Origin: Furcasterigmium furcatum | Lineage: Eukaryota > Ascomycota > Sordariomycetes > Glomerellales > Plectosphaerellaceae | NCBI GenBank assembly: GCA_001599815.1 | Contig: BCIA01000006.1 | Coordinates: forward strand, 4,988,172 to 5,052,171 | DNA length: 64,000 nt | Reading direction: 5' to 3' | Shown: positions 19,832 to 32,281 of the stretch, in pieces | Layout of the letters: the number at the start of each line of letters is the position of its first letter | Numbering within the stretch: position 1 is the first letter of the stretch | Notes under the pieces: model-generated | Told to the model about the DNA's origin: nothing | What the model saw: only the letters and a program-made list of their open reading frames with translations | Database searches by the model: none | Translations under genes and position numbers: made by a program

Positions 19832-21929
19832 TCAGTCCATGTAACCCATGTGGTCGGCTCTGACCCCCATGACGAGCCCCATATCCCCTGCGTGCATCGT
19901 CTGCATGGCAGCTTGCAAGTTGGGCATTGAGCGAGCCATGGCCAGGTGTGACGTGTCCGGGACGCCTGGAGCCCCGTTCTGGAGCATGTATTGCTGCTGT
20001 CCGCCATCCCTCCGCTGGTGCTGCAGCGGGCCCCGTGTCCGCGGAACATCAAGAGGTGTGAGCCGGTGGTGCAGGTGGGGAGCCTTCGTCGGCGGCGTGT
20101 CCAGCATGGCGAAGCTGTCGTCCTGGTCCATCTCAGCGTCGACATCAACCTCCACACCCACGTCCACGTCCACATCTCCGTCGGCATCTCCCTCGTCGTC
20201 CATCTCGGCATCTCCATCGGCGTCCCCATCGGCATCGCCGTCCGCATCCTGTTCACTGGACTGAACCGACGATGGCCCGGTTGTCAAGCTGCCACCATGG
20301 TCGCTCATCCCAGTTGTGCTCGTGTTGGTCGACCGACGTTGAAGCTGCGTTGCTTGAGGTGTTGGTGGGTGCTGCACCTGCATCTTAGGTGCCTGTGCTT
20401 GTTGCTGCTGCTGCTGCAGAGGTGTTGGCGTCGGGGTTTGGTCGAGGGGTCGCTGGGCGCCCATTCCAACAGATGAGGCGCGGCTATTTGTGATGACCGT
20501 CTTCCAGCGTTCGATGGAGCGGCTGACGACGTCGCCAAGGTCCAAGTCGCGGTCCTCCATGTTAACGCCACCTCGGCCCCCCTTCACGCTCACGCGTAGG
20601 ATGTGATTGACCAAATCAGAGTCGATGGGAATTGTTGATGGCGCCATGAGCTTGAACTCACGGGGTTGCTGCCAGCGATTGAGCTGCTCGATCTGGCTCT
20701 TTAAGCTGGACACCTCCTGTTGCAGCTTGTGTTGTGTAGCCTTCAGGGTGTCCGTCTCCTTCTGTCGCCGGCCGACTCCCCTGGCGAGCTCCAGCACCCA
20801 TAGCTCGTTTCGCCTGTGCTCAGGTAGGGAGTCCCAGACCATATATGCTGATTGCAGGTGTTCCTTGACCTGTTTTTCGAGGGTCTCGGCGTACTTCTCA
20901 GCCTTCTTGACAGCATCCCGGGCATTCGAAAAAGGCCCCTCCTTGGGCGGATAGACGAGTTCCTCTATGGACGCGGTTGTTGCGGTGGCGCAGGTCACCT
21001 TCCACTGCGCGAACTCCTCCTCAAAAAAAGCCTGCAGTGCTTCAAATTCGCGCCCTCCAGGGAACTGGACCGACCATGACGTCGATGTGGGATGTTGCGT
21101 GGAGGAATACAGGGTCGGCGGGGACTGGAGACACTGCAATGTCAGAGCTGGGAAGTCGAGAGCAAGAGGGTCGAAGTCGAACGGCATCGATTTGCTCTCG
21201 ATTTGTACCCTATCATGTCACAGTCAGTGCTGGAACGGGCATGACGGCGCTGGCGGCCAGGCTTCCGGGGCAAGCATACCTAGCTGCGCGCCACGAGCTG
21301 AGCACCTCTCGCAGTGCCAGCTCGGCGGCCCTAGCCGTGTCCATGGTGTCTGTGAGCCTCTGCTTGACGTCAAGCTGTGCCTTTTGCAGCATCTGCCGGC
21401 TCACTTGTCTTTGGAGACCAGGGCGCTTGGCAGGTTCTTGCACAGATTCTGCTTCGGGAGTCTGAGGGGCCTCGGACGTCCTCTGCGAGATGCCACTGAG
21501 GACCCCCGTCGCTTCGAAGCCTGGGGAGAAAGGCCACTTATTCAGCTTGGAGTCGACCGCATATTCGCCATCTTTTGGCAGGCTGGGAGACTTGTGGGAC
21601 TCGGCCACCTTGGCCGTGGGTTTCCTAGCGGTCGACTTCCTCTGGCCTGCCGTGGGAGTGCCCACAGGCGTAGAGACGCTTCTGAGGGAGGTCATGGAGG
21701 GGCGCTTCGAGGTCATCTGGCGTCGGGTGATGTTGCCCCGCAGCCGCCTGATCTCGTCCACATCATGGATGCCATCGGGGGCTCTAGGGTTGTTGGGTCG
21801 GATCCATAGGTCGAGATGTCGTCCGAGAGAGGAGGAAGTGAAGGACTGCCCGCAGTAGGGGCAATTCTTGTTTTTGGGAGCAAAGTATTTTGGAGTTTTG
21901 TTGCCACCGTCCGGCACGGGTTCGGCCAT
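19832..21929 (-). CDS. Half-zinc-finger, coiled-coil protein with acidic repeat tail
   Basis: Two minus-strand exons, 21929-21280 and 21209-19832, joined across a 70-nt GTATGC...TAG intron that splits an Arg codon (SSWRAA-R-VQIESK); about 675 aa. Near the N-terminus NCPYCGQSFTSSSLGRHLDL has Cys23, Cys26 and His38, followed by DGIHDVDEIRRLRGNITRRQ. It resembles a single C2H2/UBZ-like finger, with His54 a possible fourth ligand. Middle helices (KYAETLEKQVKEHLQSAY, QHKLQQEVSSLKSQIEQLNRW) form a likely coiled coil. The tail has a polyglutamine tract and an Asp/Gly/Ala/Val repeat (DADGDADGDADGDAEMDDEG). I believe this finger-plus-DGIHDV arrangement recurs in filamentous fungi, but know no function. 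Nuclear DNA- or ubiquitin-related binding is an inference. Confidence 0.82.
20120..20255 (-). repeat. Coding low-complexity repeat (acidic Asp-rich tail)
   Basis: An imperfect six-base periodicity (GAY-GNN on the minus strand) encodes alternating Asp with Gly, Ala, Val or Glu. It is likely length-polymorphic. A separate CAG-type tract encoding six glutamines lies near 20,403-20,420. Confidence 0.75.
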
Positions 21930-24851
21930 GCTTGGCTGCTGTCCGGCAATTGGGGGCTCGGATCGATGTGAATAGAGGAGATTGGTACAAGTGTCGTTCT
22001 AGAGCTTAACGTGGGTTGCTGAAGAACGGGTGGAGCAGACAGGTCCCGGAGGATGGACTCGGCGAGGTCATAGGTAGAGATCGTGTGTGGGAGGAAAGAA
22101 TGTCGGTGGTCCAATGGACGCAATGGGTAAACGAATGTCGGGGGTGTGATTGTGGTATCAAGGAGAGGAAGGTTTGGCAAGCATTGAAATTAGTCTGGCT
22201 GTGCTGCGGCCTGGGATCGCGATTCGGTGTCGAGTCTCGATCGTCGACAAGGGCGGGCAGGATCAGGGAGATCAGATCTCGCTGGCCGTCAGTCAGGAGG
22301 TCGACCGTGATCCGTGGGTTGCCCGTCTCGCCATCAGCTTGTCGGCAGGAAAGGGCAGACAGGACTGTCTGGAAACCAACAAGAAGTGACAATGGGGGAG
22401 GGGGGAGGAAGGAGAAGTGAATGGAAGAATGACGGGCTGGAGGTGGTCGAGAAAGGGGAAGGAGAGGAGGTGAAGCAGAGCAGTACAGCAGTAAAATGTC
22501 ATCCAGCAGCTTTAATTATCGCAGGGCCTGGGTTTTTAGCGGCAGGGGTGCCCACCCAGCCTGCATGATAAGTACTGCCAAAGTAGAGCGCCCCCTCGTG
22601 TCTGCGGTTGAGCGGCTGCGATAACGGAAAAAAGATACCTCGACCTGGAGCCGAGAAACCTGCACTCGGAAATCTCCCCCCTTTCCCCCGCTCCTACCCC
22701 TGACCAGCTCTCAGCACGGACTGGAGCTAGGGCCATCCTTCCAGGTGTTTTAGTGGCGGAATGCCGCTGTGGGCGACCACTTAGGGGTTCTAAATACGCC
22801 CAAAGCCCCCTACTACTCGGGAAGCCCGTCGTGGACGGGCTCGTGGGTTGGGTGGTCTGACTGACCGCAGCGCCGGGAGCGCCCTAAATGATGAGATGGG
22901 GAGTAATTATGAGTAAGTACTTGCCAGATTTCAAGTACCGAGCAGAGAAGCATCACGTACAGAAACACGCAAACAACTGTGAGCTGGGGTATTTGTTTCA
23001 CGCAGCCAGCGCTCCCGCCCATTGCCGAAGGATGATGATCAGTGAGGGGACCGACCGGACCGGACCACACCCACCAGCACCACCGTCACCCACGGCGCGC
23101 GGTGTTCATGATCTTCCGCTAGCAAGCAACCGCTAGAAACGTTCTGATGGGGGGTACGGCGCTTGTACCTGGCCTAGGCCAACTAGCGCCCCTAGCGACT
23201 TGGCTAAGTACACATCAGGCTATCAACCATCAGCCCAGCCACAAGCCGCCATCGTGGCCCCTATCAAGCATCATGGAACCTGCGGCAGACGGACGCATCT
23301 TTCACCTGGACTCTGCGCTCGGGAGATGAGCGCCCGCCCAAGACTGACTGCATGCGCGGGCGAGCTGCAAGGACGGAGGAGAGCCTGGACGACCAGCCAG
23401 CCCGGTCCTGTCCAGGGGCGAGGATGAACCCCGGATGCTGGCCTGACCATGACCAGGGGTCGAACACATCTCCTTTGCTTGGCCCACTATAATAACTGTC
23501 CGATTCAGCCTTCTTCTCGATCAGGGGCAGACAATGGCTGATCATCCCGTCTGACCGTCTGAGAGCCGCCGCGGGAGTTTTCCCCGTTCTTGGGAGATCG
23601 GATCTGACTGTGCTGCCTGCATGGCTTCATGAAACATTTGTGACAGAGGCACATGGGAGAGCCTCCTCGGGGGGCGTAACACAGCATGGCTTGATTGACT
23701 CGCAGTACTTTCTGGCAGGTACTTAGGTAGTAGGCAGCCCGAGAGAAAAGGGGGGCGTCAATCACCTGTCAACGGCCGGCTCAACTCCCGGCCGCGCGCC
23801 CCTTTTCCAATCCATCCATCCAACCCATCCGGGCCGACACCTCATCTCAGCGCGCAGGCCCCTTGCCGCGTCAAGAGTCCGTCCGGCTCTGCCAGCTTGG
23901 CGCGCCGCGAATCTCACCACCCTGGGCTCCGGCAATTTCATGCCCTCCCGCGAGAAACGCCGGGTCTGTGCTGCCCATCCTCGCCCCCGTCTGTCACTTT
24001 GGCCACTCTCAGAAAAAGCCTATTCAGGCTCCCGGCAGTGGCAAATATTACCAGATACCATCTCGATCTCACAGACTCGCTGGAGAGCATTGACCTCGCG
24101 CCAATCGCCAATCCAGCCTCTGCCGGAACGTGCGCCGTCCTCTTGACAGATTAGCGAACACGTCCCGTCACCTTTCACATGGGCGCGGCGCCGCCCATCC
24201 CAATCCAAGTAGAACCCCCGAGCCGCCTGCAGCATATGCGGGCAGGCATAAATAACTCTGCTATCATCGCTACGATACTCCCAATGCTATATGCCGTTGG
24301 CGGTAATACTGTATTGAGATGGGCCCCCGGGTGCCGCCAGCCCCTTTCTCTCTGCAGCCCTCATTTACGCTGCTGCACCACATGCATACTCATGTGCAGG
24401 TTCGAGGTCGCCGACTCAGCCTGCAGCCGCGGATGGCGAGCCGGTTGCCTCCTCCCACCATCAAGACATTCCAGCACTCTGGTTCGGGTGCCTCTCATCC
24501 GGTTAGCCTCATTATCAGCTCGCCGCACGATGTCCGGGGGAAATTGACAGGACGGGAGCCACCCCGAAAGCGACACCCCCTTTTCAGTCCAGCAGCGAGC
24601 GAACAGTTTTCCTCCCGCGGCGGTAGCTGTCCCGTATATGCAGCCGCCGGCGCGCCAGACTCACATGGGATGTGAATCAGTCTCGCGCTTTCACTTCTTT
24701 TTCCGCCTCTCCTCGTGGCGAATGGTGTGTTGCAGACGAAATGATACCAAGACATGATCCTCCTGCGCCGGAGGGTAACGTGAAATCTGGTCAAAATCAA
24801 GCAGCCAATACGACCTGTATTCGGGATGCTCGCGTGCTTCCTCTAGGCGGT
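21930..24851. other. Intergenic region of about 2.9 kb
   Basis: Lies upstream of the half-finger gene and downstream of TRAPPC11, both on the minus strand. 21,930-22,500 probably holds the leader and promoter of the half-finger gene (pyrimidine-rich on the minus strand). The middle contains pyrimidine-rich runs on the plus strand around 23,790-23,850 (tetranucleotide-like ATCC). No open frame has convincing codon bias or motifs, and I see no transposon or RNA gene. Confidence 0.45.
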
Positions 24852-27800
24852 CTACTCCTCCTTCTCCTCGTCCTCCTCCTCTTCCTGCTGCTCCTCATCA
24901 GGCGGGATCCAAACAAGTAGCCCTTCCTTATCGATCTTCATCCCCTCCGTTGGTATGATCCTCAGAACCTTCTGGAAGTACTTGTCCCGCACCACAAGAT
25001 TCGGGCGCACGTAAACTCCTCGCCGGAACGGCAGCAGACGGTATGTCGAGGCACGCCTGCTCACGGGGAGCACATGCAGCGTCGTTTGCTTGGGCCCCGA
25101 GAACCCAAACTCCTCGCTCGCCTCCATGCTCAACCCGAATGTCAGGAAATGACTCGAGGCGTTTTCTATGGTTACATTGAGGTCTAGGAGCCCCGTCTTG
25201 GGGTCCGTGGCGGATACCGAGGCAAGCACACGCGGCTCCGTGCCGAGCACAATGGCCCGCGGGACGGGCATGCTTGTGATGTTTACGGGCGACGAGGGGT
25301 CCGCGTTGGCACGTCTCCACTTGAGCACGAAAGCCACATCCAACGAGGCCGGGCCACGGTCGTCGAGGGTCAGCTTCTGAACGACGAGGTCGAACCTCAC
25401 CTCCTGAATTGACTTGGGCGGAATGACCTGTCCGTCCAGAGGGAGCGCTGGTCGGCTGGTCGAGGTGCAGCGGGCGCTCGGCTGGCAGGCCAGCGCCTTG
25501 GCTTCCATGTCGACGACCTGCAAGTCCTCTGACGCGAAGGATGCATAGTGGCATACTAGACACCATCGCTGCGCCAGCCCCCGTGGGTGCGCCGCGACCT
25601 CGTCTCGATCGGACAAATCGGAAGTTCCCTCGTAGTCGAAGAGGCTGGGCCAGGGGTCGGAATGCAACCGCGGAACAATGTCGTAATTTGCCTCGAATGG
25701 GTTCACGACGTTAATCTGGAAGGTCATGACTTGCATAATGGGTGTGGCTGGATCTGAGACGAGGTGATATGCAACACGTGCAGTAACGTCGTATGTGGCT
25801 GGGGCGTCTGCGGGATCCAGCTTCAGCGTCACCTGAGTCGACTGCGACGTCGGCAGGAGGTCGAGAGCGAGGTTCGTCAGTCTGGACTCTTCGGGGGCAG
25901 CCTCTGCGGTCCGCTCGGAGCCTCCCTTGACCAGAGCACGCAGTGCTGGTACTTTCTCTCCAAATACATGGAGCTCCAGCTTTGCCGTAGCGTCTGTGTC
26001 CTCGGCGTTGAGGATATCCAACAAGAGCTCAATCGGTTCATTGGTGTAGTACTGCTCGAGGACATTGACGTGCCTGATTTCGATCTTGGGCGGTTTTGGC
26101 TGGACCTGAATCGCGTGAGAGCTCAGTCTGGGAATGCGTCGTTTCGACAACGACGGCCCGAACCAAACATCGGCCTCATTCGCCTCCCGAAAGTTGATGG
26201 TGTATGTGAGGGAGTAATCTGCAACATCAAAGAGAAGGTCTACCGAGGTGGCACGGGCTTGCCCAGGCTCGCGCAGCGGAATGGCCAGTTCGTAAACAAC
26301 CGTATGACCGGGCTTCAAGACCAAAGAAGCGTTGCCTTGCAGGACTGACCGGGGTTCTTGTTCTTGTCCATCAGAGTCTTCGTCCTCAGCCTGCAGTGTC
26401 TCCGTCAGTGGCACCGCGGATAGGCTCACATTGCCTTTGGTTGTCTCGACGATTGTGGTTTCAGACGCCATCTGATGATCCAATGTGATGGTCTTCAGAG
26501 CGCCTGCAAAGGCGAGCCGCAGTCCGTTCAGAGTCACTGGAGGGGTATCTGGAAAAGCATCCGAGCAGAGAGCGAGTTGCGCCTGGCACGTCTCTCCTGC
26601 CTTGCCTTCCTCGGTTTTGAATACGAAGGAGGCCGAGACGAAGGATGCAATGCTGTCATCGCTGATCGAGATGTTCGGTTTTGACGCAGTTTCGACACCT
26701 TCTAGCGACTTGACCAGGTCATAGTGCCACTGAGGCCTTCGAGTGAATTCTGAGAACGTGTCAGTGATGTTTCATATGGTAGATCAAGGGAGTCACGCAT
26801 ACGTCTGTTGAGAAGCGTCCAGTCGATGGATGCAACCAGATCCCCGGCCCCGACTTCCGCGGCAGCTGCTCTCAAGAGCCAAGCCAGATCTTCGGCAATA
26901 TCAGCCCACCCCTCAGCTCTAAAGGATGCTTCGACCCAAGAAGGCTTGAGCAGCTCCACGATGTCGTCCCAAGCCTCCACTCGAGCCATTTCCTTAGCAC
27001 AATCCAGGGCCAGTTCGGCCGAGGACCTCAGTTGCTTACGAGCCTGGAACTCTGACCTCGCAGCTTTGAGGCAGTCGATGATCAGCTGGCCGTGGTTTGT
27101 TCCCTCGCCTTCTAACGGCAGCTCCTCATGAGCTTCCGGGCAAAGGTATGTATCATATGTGTACGCCTTGCTCGCCACAACCGAAGCTGGCGATGAACCA
27201 GGAGGTCTCCGGTGCTCTTCAGAAATCGCGAGGGCCAATGCACGGCGCCGTGCCTGATGGCGAGCAGCATTGCGATACCAATATCCCGGATGGTGCAGCA
27301 GTTCCCAGGGCTGGAGGCGCTCGCCCATGATGAGCTTCTCGGGCGGAACGTAGATGGCGCCCGTTGACGGGGCCAATGCTGGCAGAGCTGCCTTTTCGAT
27401 GAGTGTCGCCATGACGACGGCCCATCTTGCTTCCCAGGCTTGCCAGCCGTAGTTGTTGGTGCCGCGGCCTCGTCGATCCACGAAATCGCCGACCCGCTCT
27501 CGGTGAGCACGCCATCTCCTCACAGCTAACGTAGTCTGGCCAATCCATAACGAGCATCGAATTGACCGAATGGCGATAATGTCAGTGAGCAGACGGGCCT
27601 CATTCCATCTAGGGCTCCAGCTAGGAAGAATGTCCAGCACATCCTCGCTAAGGATGCCTTCATAGGCTTGATCGTAAGAGCGCAACGCAGTGTCCATCTC
27701 ATGGCGAAACTCTGCAGAGATGGCGGCCTTGAAGTCATAGCGGACGTTCCAGTCTTGCACAGACAGCGTCTGTGACGTGCCTGTGGTAGGAGGAACCGTG

Positions 27801-28674
27801 GGCTGCGGGACGATGCCTCGGTTGCGCTTTTTCCTAGCATGGCGTCCGATGTCCCTGTAGTACTCCGTCGCCTGGGTGTACACTGTTGTCAGGATACTAT
27901 CCGCTGTCTGCTCCAGCTCCTTCACAGAATCCTGCTTGGGCACATAAAAGAACGACTTTGGATCCAGGCCGGTTCCCCTACGGATGTTCTCAAGCCTCTC
28001 CTGTACGCCGTCCGACAGCGACAAAGTTGAAGCCGCGCCGTCGCTAATCAGCATGATCATCAGTCGGGTCCTGTAACCAGAGTTACTCAGGGCCTGCCTG
28101 AGGTTGTTGATGTCTGTCTTCAGCTGGATGTCATGGAGCGTGGCCAAGGCCGAGTCGGACGTCAGGGCGTAGAAGCACAGGTATATGCTTGGGACAAGTT
28201 CCTGGTGCTTTCGGATCCACTGGGCATTGATGAGACCATCGGGATACAGCGGCGAGATGGGGCTCAGGGGAGAAAAGGGTGAGTGGAGGAGAGGGGGGAA
28301 TTCAGAAGGCTCGACAGTGTCAGGAAGCCTAGCTCGACGCGGAGGGAGGGCCAGAGACTAGAAGCGTCGTCAGAGGATGGCCTCAGGGGGAGGGCTGGGA
28401 GATTTACCCGGCCAGTAACTGTCACTCTGAACTTGTACGGCTTGTCATCCTCCTGCGGGCTCCATGGCAGGTCTCGGGCATCCTGACGCTGAAGATACAG
28501 CTTCCAGGTATTTGCGTCTTCGGTTTCGAGGCTCGGAAGCTCTGAGTGGATGAGGATGCGCTGCTCGTTGAGCTCGGGATCGAGGGGTAGTTGGTCGGGA
28601 ACGTCAGGCGTCAGGCCTGCAACGACAATGTAGGGGAGGTTGAGGTCCAGACTCCCAGCTGGATAGCCGTCCAT
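24852..28674 (-). CDS. TRAPPC11: TRAPP complex subunit 11 (foie-gras/gryzun domain protein)
   Basis: Three minus-strand exons, 28674-28408, 28357-26803 and 26749-24852; about 1239 aa, the normal size for this family. TRAPPC11 is a subunit of the TRAPP III-type tethering complex acting in ER-Golgi traffic and autophagy. The N-terminus (MDGYPAGSLDLNLPYIVVAG) and the SPISPLYPDGLINAQWIRKH segment made by joining exons 1 and 2 match fungal family members. The foie-gras domain is at about 330-600, including RWNEARLLTDIIAIRSIRCS. The C-terminal half is the beta-rich gryzun region, ending in an acidic tail (EEEEDEEKEE). Intron 1 (50 nt) and intron 2 (53 nt) must be removed or the frame stops. Saccharomyces lacks a clear orthologue, so its presence fits a filamentous fungus. 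It is divergent from RXT2. Confidence 0.92.
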
Positions 28675-29486
28675 TGTTGCGCCGAGGTGTACTGCGCATG
28701 GAGGATGTTCGAACTTCACGGAGCAGGACTGTATTCGATCGCAGGGGGCAACGTATGAACTGGAACTTGCTATGCGCCGGTTAGGACTGGTGCCGATTGG
28801 GCGGAGCATGGACTGGGGACGTACCGAGACTGTCTATGAGTGCATGGTGCCCGCAGAAACGACTGACTGGGCGAATCTCGAGTCCTCAGCGCGCTGGAAA
28901 TGTATATACGGCTCTGAGAGTCTTGTAGAGGAGAGCGAGTGCGGGCTCCAAAGCGACAGCCCACCATAGAGTGGAGGATGAGTCGGCAGCAGCCATGCGG
29001 GCCGTTTGCTGGACGGGAGCTTGGGGAGCTCCAAGACTGCCTTAGGTAATCGCCGAAGTTTGGTGAGCGGGTGACGGCACATTGGCGGGATCGGAAAAAT
29101 GGGCTCGGCACAGAGAGGCTTCTGAATGGTCAGTGTTTCCATGCGGTCATGGGGTTTGTGAGCTCAGGAACAGCCTCGCCCGGCAGCCACTTGCAGCCGA
29201 AGCGCAGACTCCTCCTCCCGCCTCGTCTTCCCCGTCCAATGCGCCCGCGCAGACCTTGACACTCTGATCGCGTCAGCCGACATCCTCGCCCTCTCCTCCG
29301 CCCACCGGGAAAGACGTGTTCAATACCCTGTTCCTTCTTTCCAACAGATCCTCAGATTACTGTCTTCACACTCCTGCCGCCGCCGCCAAGGGCCGCTGTT
29401 CCTTGCGACCCGCCGCGTCGCTCAGATTCCCAGTCCCTCGTTCCCAACAACGACGACGACAACGAACCCCCTTGATCCCGGAAACG
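28675..29486. other. Bidirectional promoter region between TRAPPC11 and RXT2
   Basis: About 810 bases between divergent start codons. It presumably drives both genes. A pyrimidine-rich leader is visible on the plus strand from about 29,200 to 29,480. No other gene is supported. Confidence 0.55.
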
Positions 29487-31114
29487 ATGGCGAGCCAGCA
29501 AGTCTTGTTCGGCGAGACCGTCGCCGCCATGAAAAAGGCTTTGAAGAGGACCGCATATGGTGGGAGTCGCTGCGTTGACACCGTGCTGTCGCAAGCTAAC
29601 CGCCCGCCTTTCCAGAGTCCGATTCCGACAATGAGATCGAACACTACACCAACCGTGGCAACAAGCTGAAGAAACGATCCCGATTCGCACACCAAGGCCG
29701 ATTGATCCCTCCGTCTGGCCCAGAAGTATACAGAGAGGTAAGCTTGCCAACGCCCGTCTTCTCAATTCTCGACCCCTCCCGCCCACAGACAGCGAACTGA
29801 CTGTGCCTCCTTCCAGGGTGTCGAGTACGCTGGACAGCACCGCACCATCATCAGCCGTAACCCGCCAGTCGTCGACGACGAAGGATTCGAGATTGACAGC
29901 GAGGACGACGACGACGACGAACGGGTACAGGACGCCATTGCCTCCGCTGCGGAGCTCAACCCATATGCCAACATTCGTCTGGAGCGTAAGTAACAGCCCT
30001 TACGGGTTCTATTGACCGCGCTGAGGATACTGACACCCGGGTCACAGAACTACTTGCTCCACTGACCGCCTCCACCGACCTCCCAACGCACAGCACCCTG
30101 TCGAAACCGTTCACATCCGAGACCCTGACAAACCTCGCAGACCAAAGCTGCGAGGTTATGCGAAAGGAGAATCGATCCCTGTGGCGCATTCGACATCTTT
30201 TTACGAGGCTCACTGGTGACCATACTTGGGCGCCTTGTGAGATGATGCTTGGCCCGAACGATATCGACCTCTTCTCAGACGCAGTGTTCGACCGGAAAGA
30301 TGCCAACACGGGTGAGGATGGCCAGGCAGATGCCTCCCGAGTCAATGGAGAGTCTCACAAAGCCACGCCTCAGGTAGGCGTCTCTCAGAACGGGGCTTCT
30401 GGCGATACGACGGCTTCGGCCCAGACGGGCGACGAAGACGTTTCAATGGAAGGTGCACAAACCAACGGCAACACAAAGCCTAGCACGGCCAACCCTCAGA
30501 CAGAGGCCGAGCGGCCTGGTGATCAGCAAAAGAAAGACAAGACTACTTCGTCCGAGACGAAAACGAATGGGGAGAGCGCAGAAGACCCGGATACAACGAC
30601 GCCCAAGAAAGATCAATCAGGAAAGGAGCCAGAGAACGAGCACGAGGACGAGGATACCGAGATGCAAGACGACGAAAATGACCAAGACAAAGTCAAAACC
30701 TCGGCCTTGAATGGCGACAACGCCGGCTCGACAGTCACACAACTCGTGGATGACATCTTCATCCATCCGATTTTCCACCCACCACCCAACGCTGAATCCG
30801 ACCGGGGTGGCCTCTCGGAAGGCGAGGCAGAGGAAATGCGACGGCTTGTTGCTCTCTACGTGCAAAAGCAGGAGGAGGTATGCCGGGGTGCCCACAAGCT
30901 ACACGAGGGTCTCTTAAAAGCCGAACGTCTCCGAAACACGGTGCTCAAGTGGTCCAAGTTCGAGGCTCATTGTGGTCCAAACCGCGAGCTTTCCGATGGC
31001 GAGGATTGGTACGACAAGGAGGAATGGGGTTTGGCGGAAGACCTGAAGAAGGGCCAAGACGAGGAGGAGGAAGACACAGGCACCGCGACGAAGAAGACCC
31101 GGAATCGACGGTGA
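29487..31114 (+). CDS. RXT2: RXT2-like subunit of the Rpd3L histone deacetylase complex
   Basis: Four exons, 29487-29559, 29616-29737, 29817-29985 and 30048-31114; 476 aa, near the size of yeast Rxt2. Each splice restores frame (E-SDSDNE, YRE-GVEYAG, LE-Q-LLAPLT). The N-terminal ~190 residues carry the Rxt2 domain: FAHQGRLIPPSGPEVYREG, EYAGQHRTIISRNPP, NPYANIRLEQLLAPLT, then CEVMRKENRSLWRIRHLFTR and GDHTWAPCEMM. The middle is acidic and Ser/Thr/Gln-rich, likely disordered. The C-terminal helix (EEMRRLVALYVQKQEEVCRG, LKAERLRNTVLKW) probably contacts partners. The role is nuclear: transcriptional repression through the Rpd3L/Sin3 deacetylase. No DNA-binding motif is present, as expected for a complex subunit. 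Confidence 0.9.
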
Positions 31115-31513
31115 ACACGGGCTGCTTGCAGCACGGACGACGGACACTTGGGCGAATTTCTCATCATGGAAGCGTGGCGTTATCGGAACAACTGTAGAAG
31201 AGGCAGGCAGTCTCAATTGCATTGGATCATTTGGATTTTGGTTACATTTAAATGTCGACAATCCAGTATCACAAGCCGATACTGGCCGGAGGGATGACGA
31301 TGACGCTTTGGCCACGTGAAGAGGGTCCCCCAGGCAAAAGAGTGGGGACCAGAGCTCTCCTCCCTCCAACAACACCCCGGCCGTTGGCGTCGATTAACCG
31401 AGAGAGCCATCAACTCTCGACAATCTCTCGCACACAGACAGCATCATCAATTGGTTTCTCGACCTCACTCTACCCGTAGGATCTCTTCACACGCATTATA
31501 CCTCACTCGCATC
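31115..31513. other. Intergenic: RXT2 3' region and OPI3 promoter
   Basis: About 400 bases. The first half is AT-richer (likely 3' UTR). The second half is pyrimidine-rich up to the OPI3 start. No inositol-response element (CATGTGAAAT-like) was recognised. Confidence 0.5.
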
Positions 31514-32281
31514 ATGGCTCCCGCTCCCGTCAGCGCTCAGCTGGTCGACTTCGACCAGAAGAGTCTCCTCAGTACGTCATTTTCGACCCCAACTTCCCCA
31601 TCTCCACAGGCACGAGGGCAGGGAGCTTTGACCTTGACCTTGATCGTGGTCTTGGACTTCAGGTTGGACTTGGAGGCAGCCTAGGTAGCTAACGGGCTCT
31701 CGATTCCAGTCTCTGCGGCCTCCATCGCCTTCAACCCGCTCTTCTGGAACATCGTCGCCCGTCAGGAGTACAACAACAAGCTCCTGACCAAGCTGTTCGG
31801 AGGACGCTCCCAGACTGCCTGCTACGCCCTCGCCCTGACCATCTTCTCCCTGGGCCTGTTCCGCGACTTCCTTTACGAGCGTGCCCTCCGCCACCAGCCG
31901 ACGCATCCCCTCCTCGACACTGACGCCTTTACATACGCCGGTTATGCCCTTATTGCCGCCGGCAATGTCCTCGTGATCACCTCGACTCTGCGCCTGGGCA
32001 TCACCGGCACCTTCCTGGGCGACTACTTCGGCATCCTGATGGACAGCATCGTGACCGGCTTCCCCTTCAACGTCACCAGCGCCCCCATGTACAATGGCTC
32101 GACCATGAGCTTCCTCGGCGCCGCCCTCATCTACGGCAAGCCTGCCGGTATCCTCATATCCGCCTGGGTCTTCATCGTCTACACCATCGCCCTGACCTAC
32201 GAAAACCCCTTCACGGCCGAGATCTATGCCAAGCGTGACCGCGAGAGGGCCGCTGGCAAGGACACCAAGAAGGCCCGGTAA
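31514..32281 (+). CDS. OPI3: Phospholipid N-methyltransferase (class II PE methyltransferase)
   Basis: Two exons, 31514-31571 and 31710-32281, joined across a 138-nt intron that splits an Ile codon; 209 aa, the usual size of Opi3/PEMT. It performs the last methylations of phosphatidylethanolamine to phosphatidylcholine in the ER, using S-adenosylmethionine. Motifs seen: FNPLFWNIVARQEYNNKLLT, which matches the family N-terminus; LRLGITGTFLGDYFGIL, a SAM-binding element; and ALTYENPFTAEIYAKRDRE, the conserved C-terminal ENPFT. Four hydrophobic segments are predicted. The C-terminus is basic (KDTKKAR), a possible ER-retrieval-like signal. The first coding exon is only 58 nt, and the start is the first ATG after a pyrimidine-rich leader. 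Confidence 0.93.
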
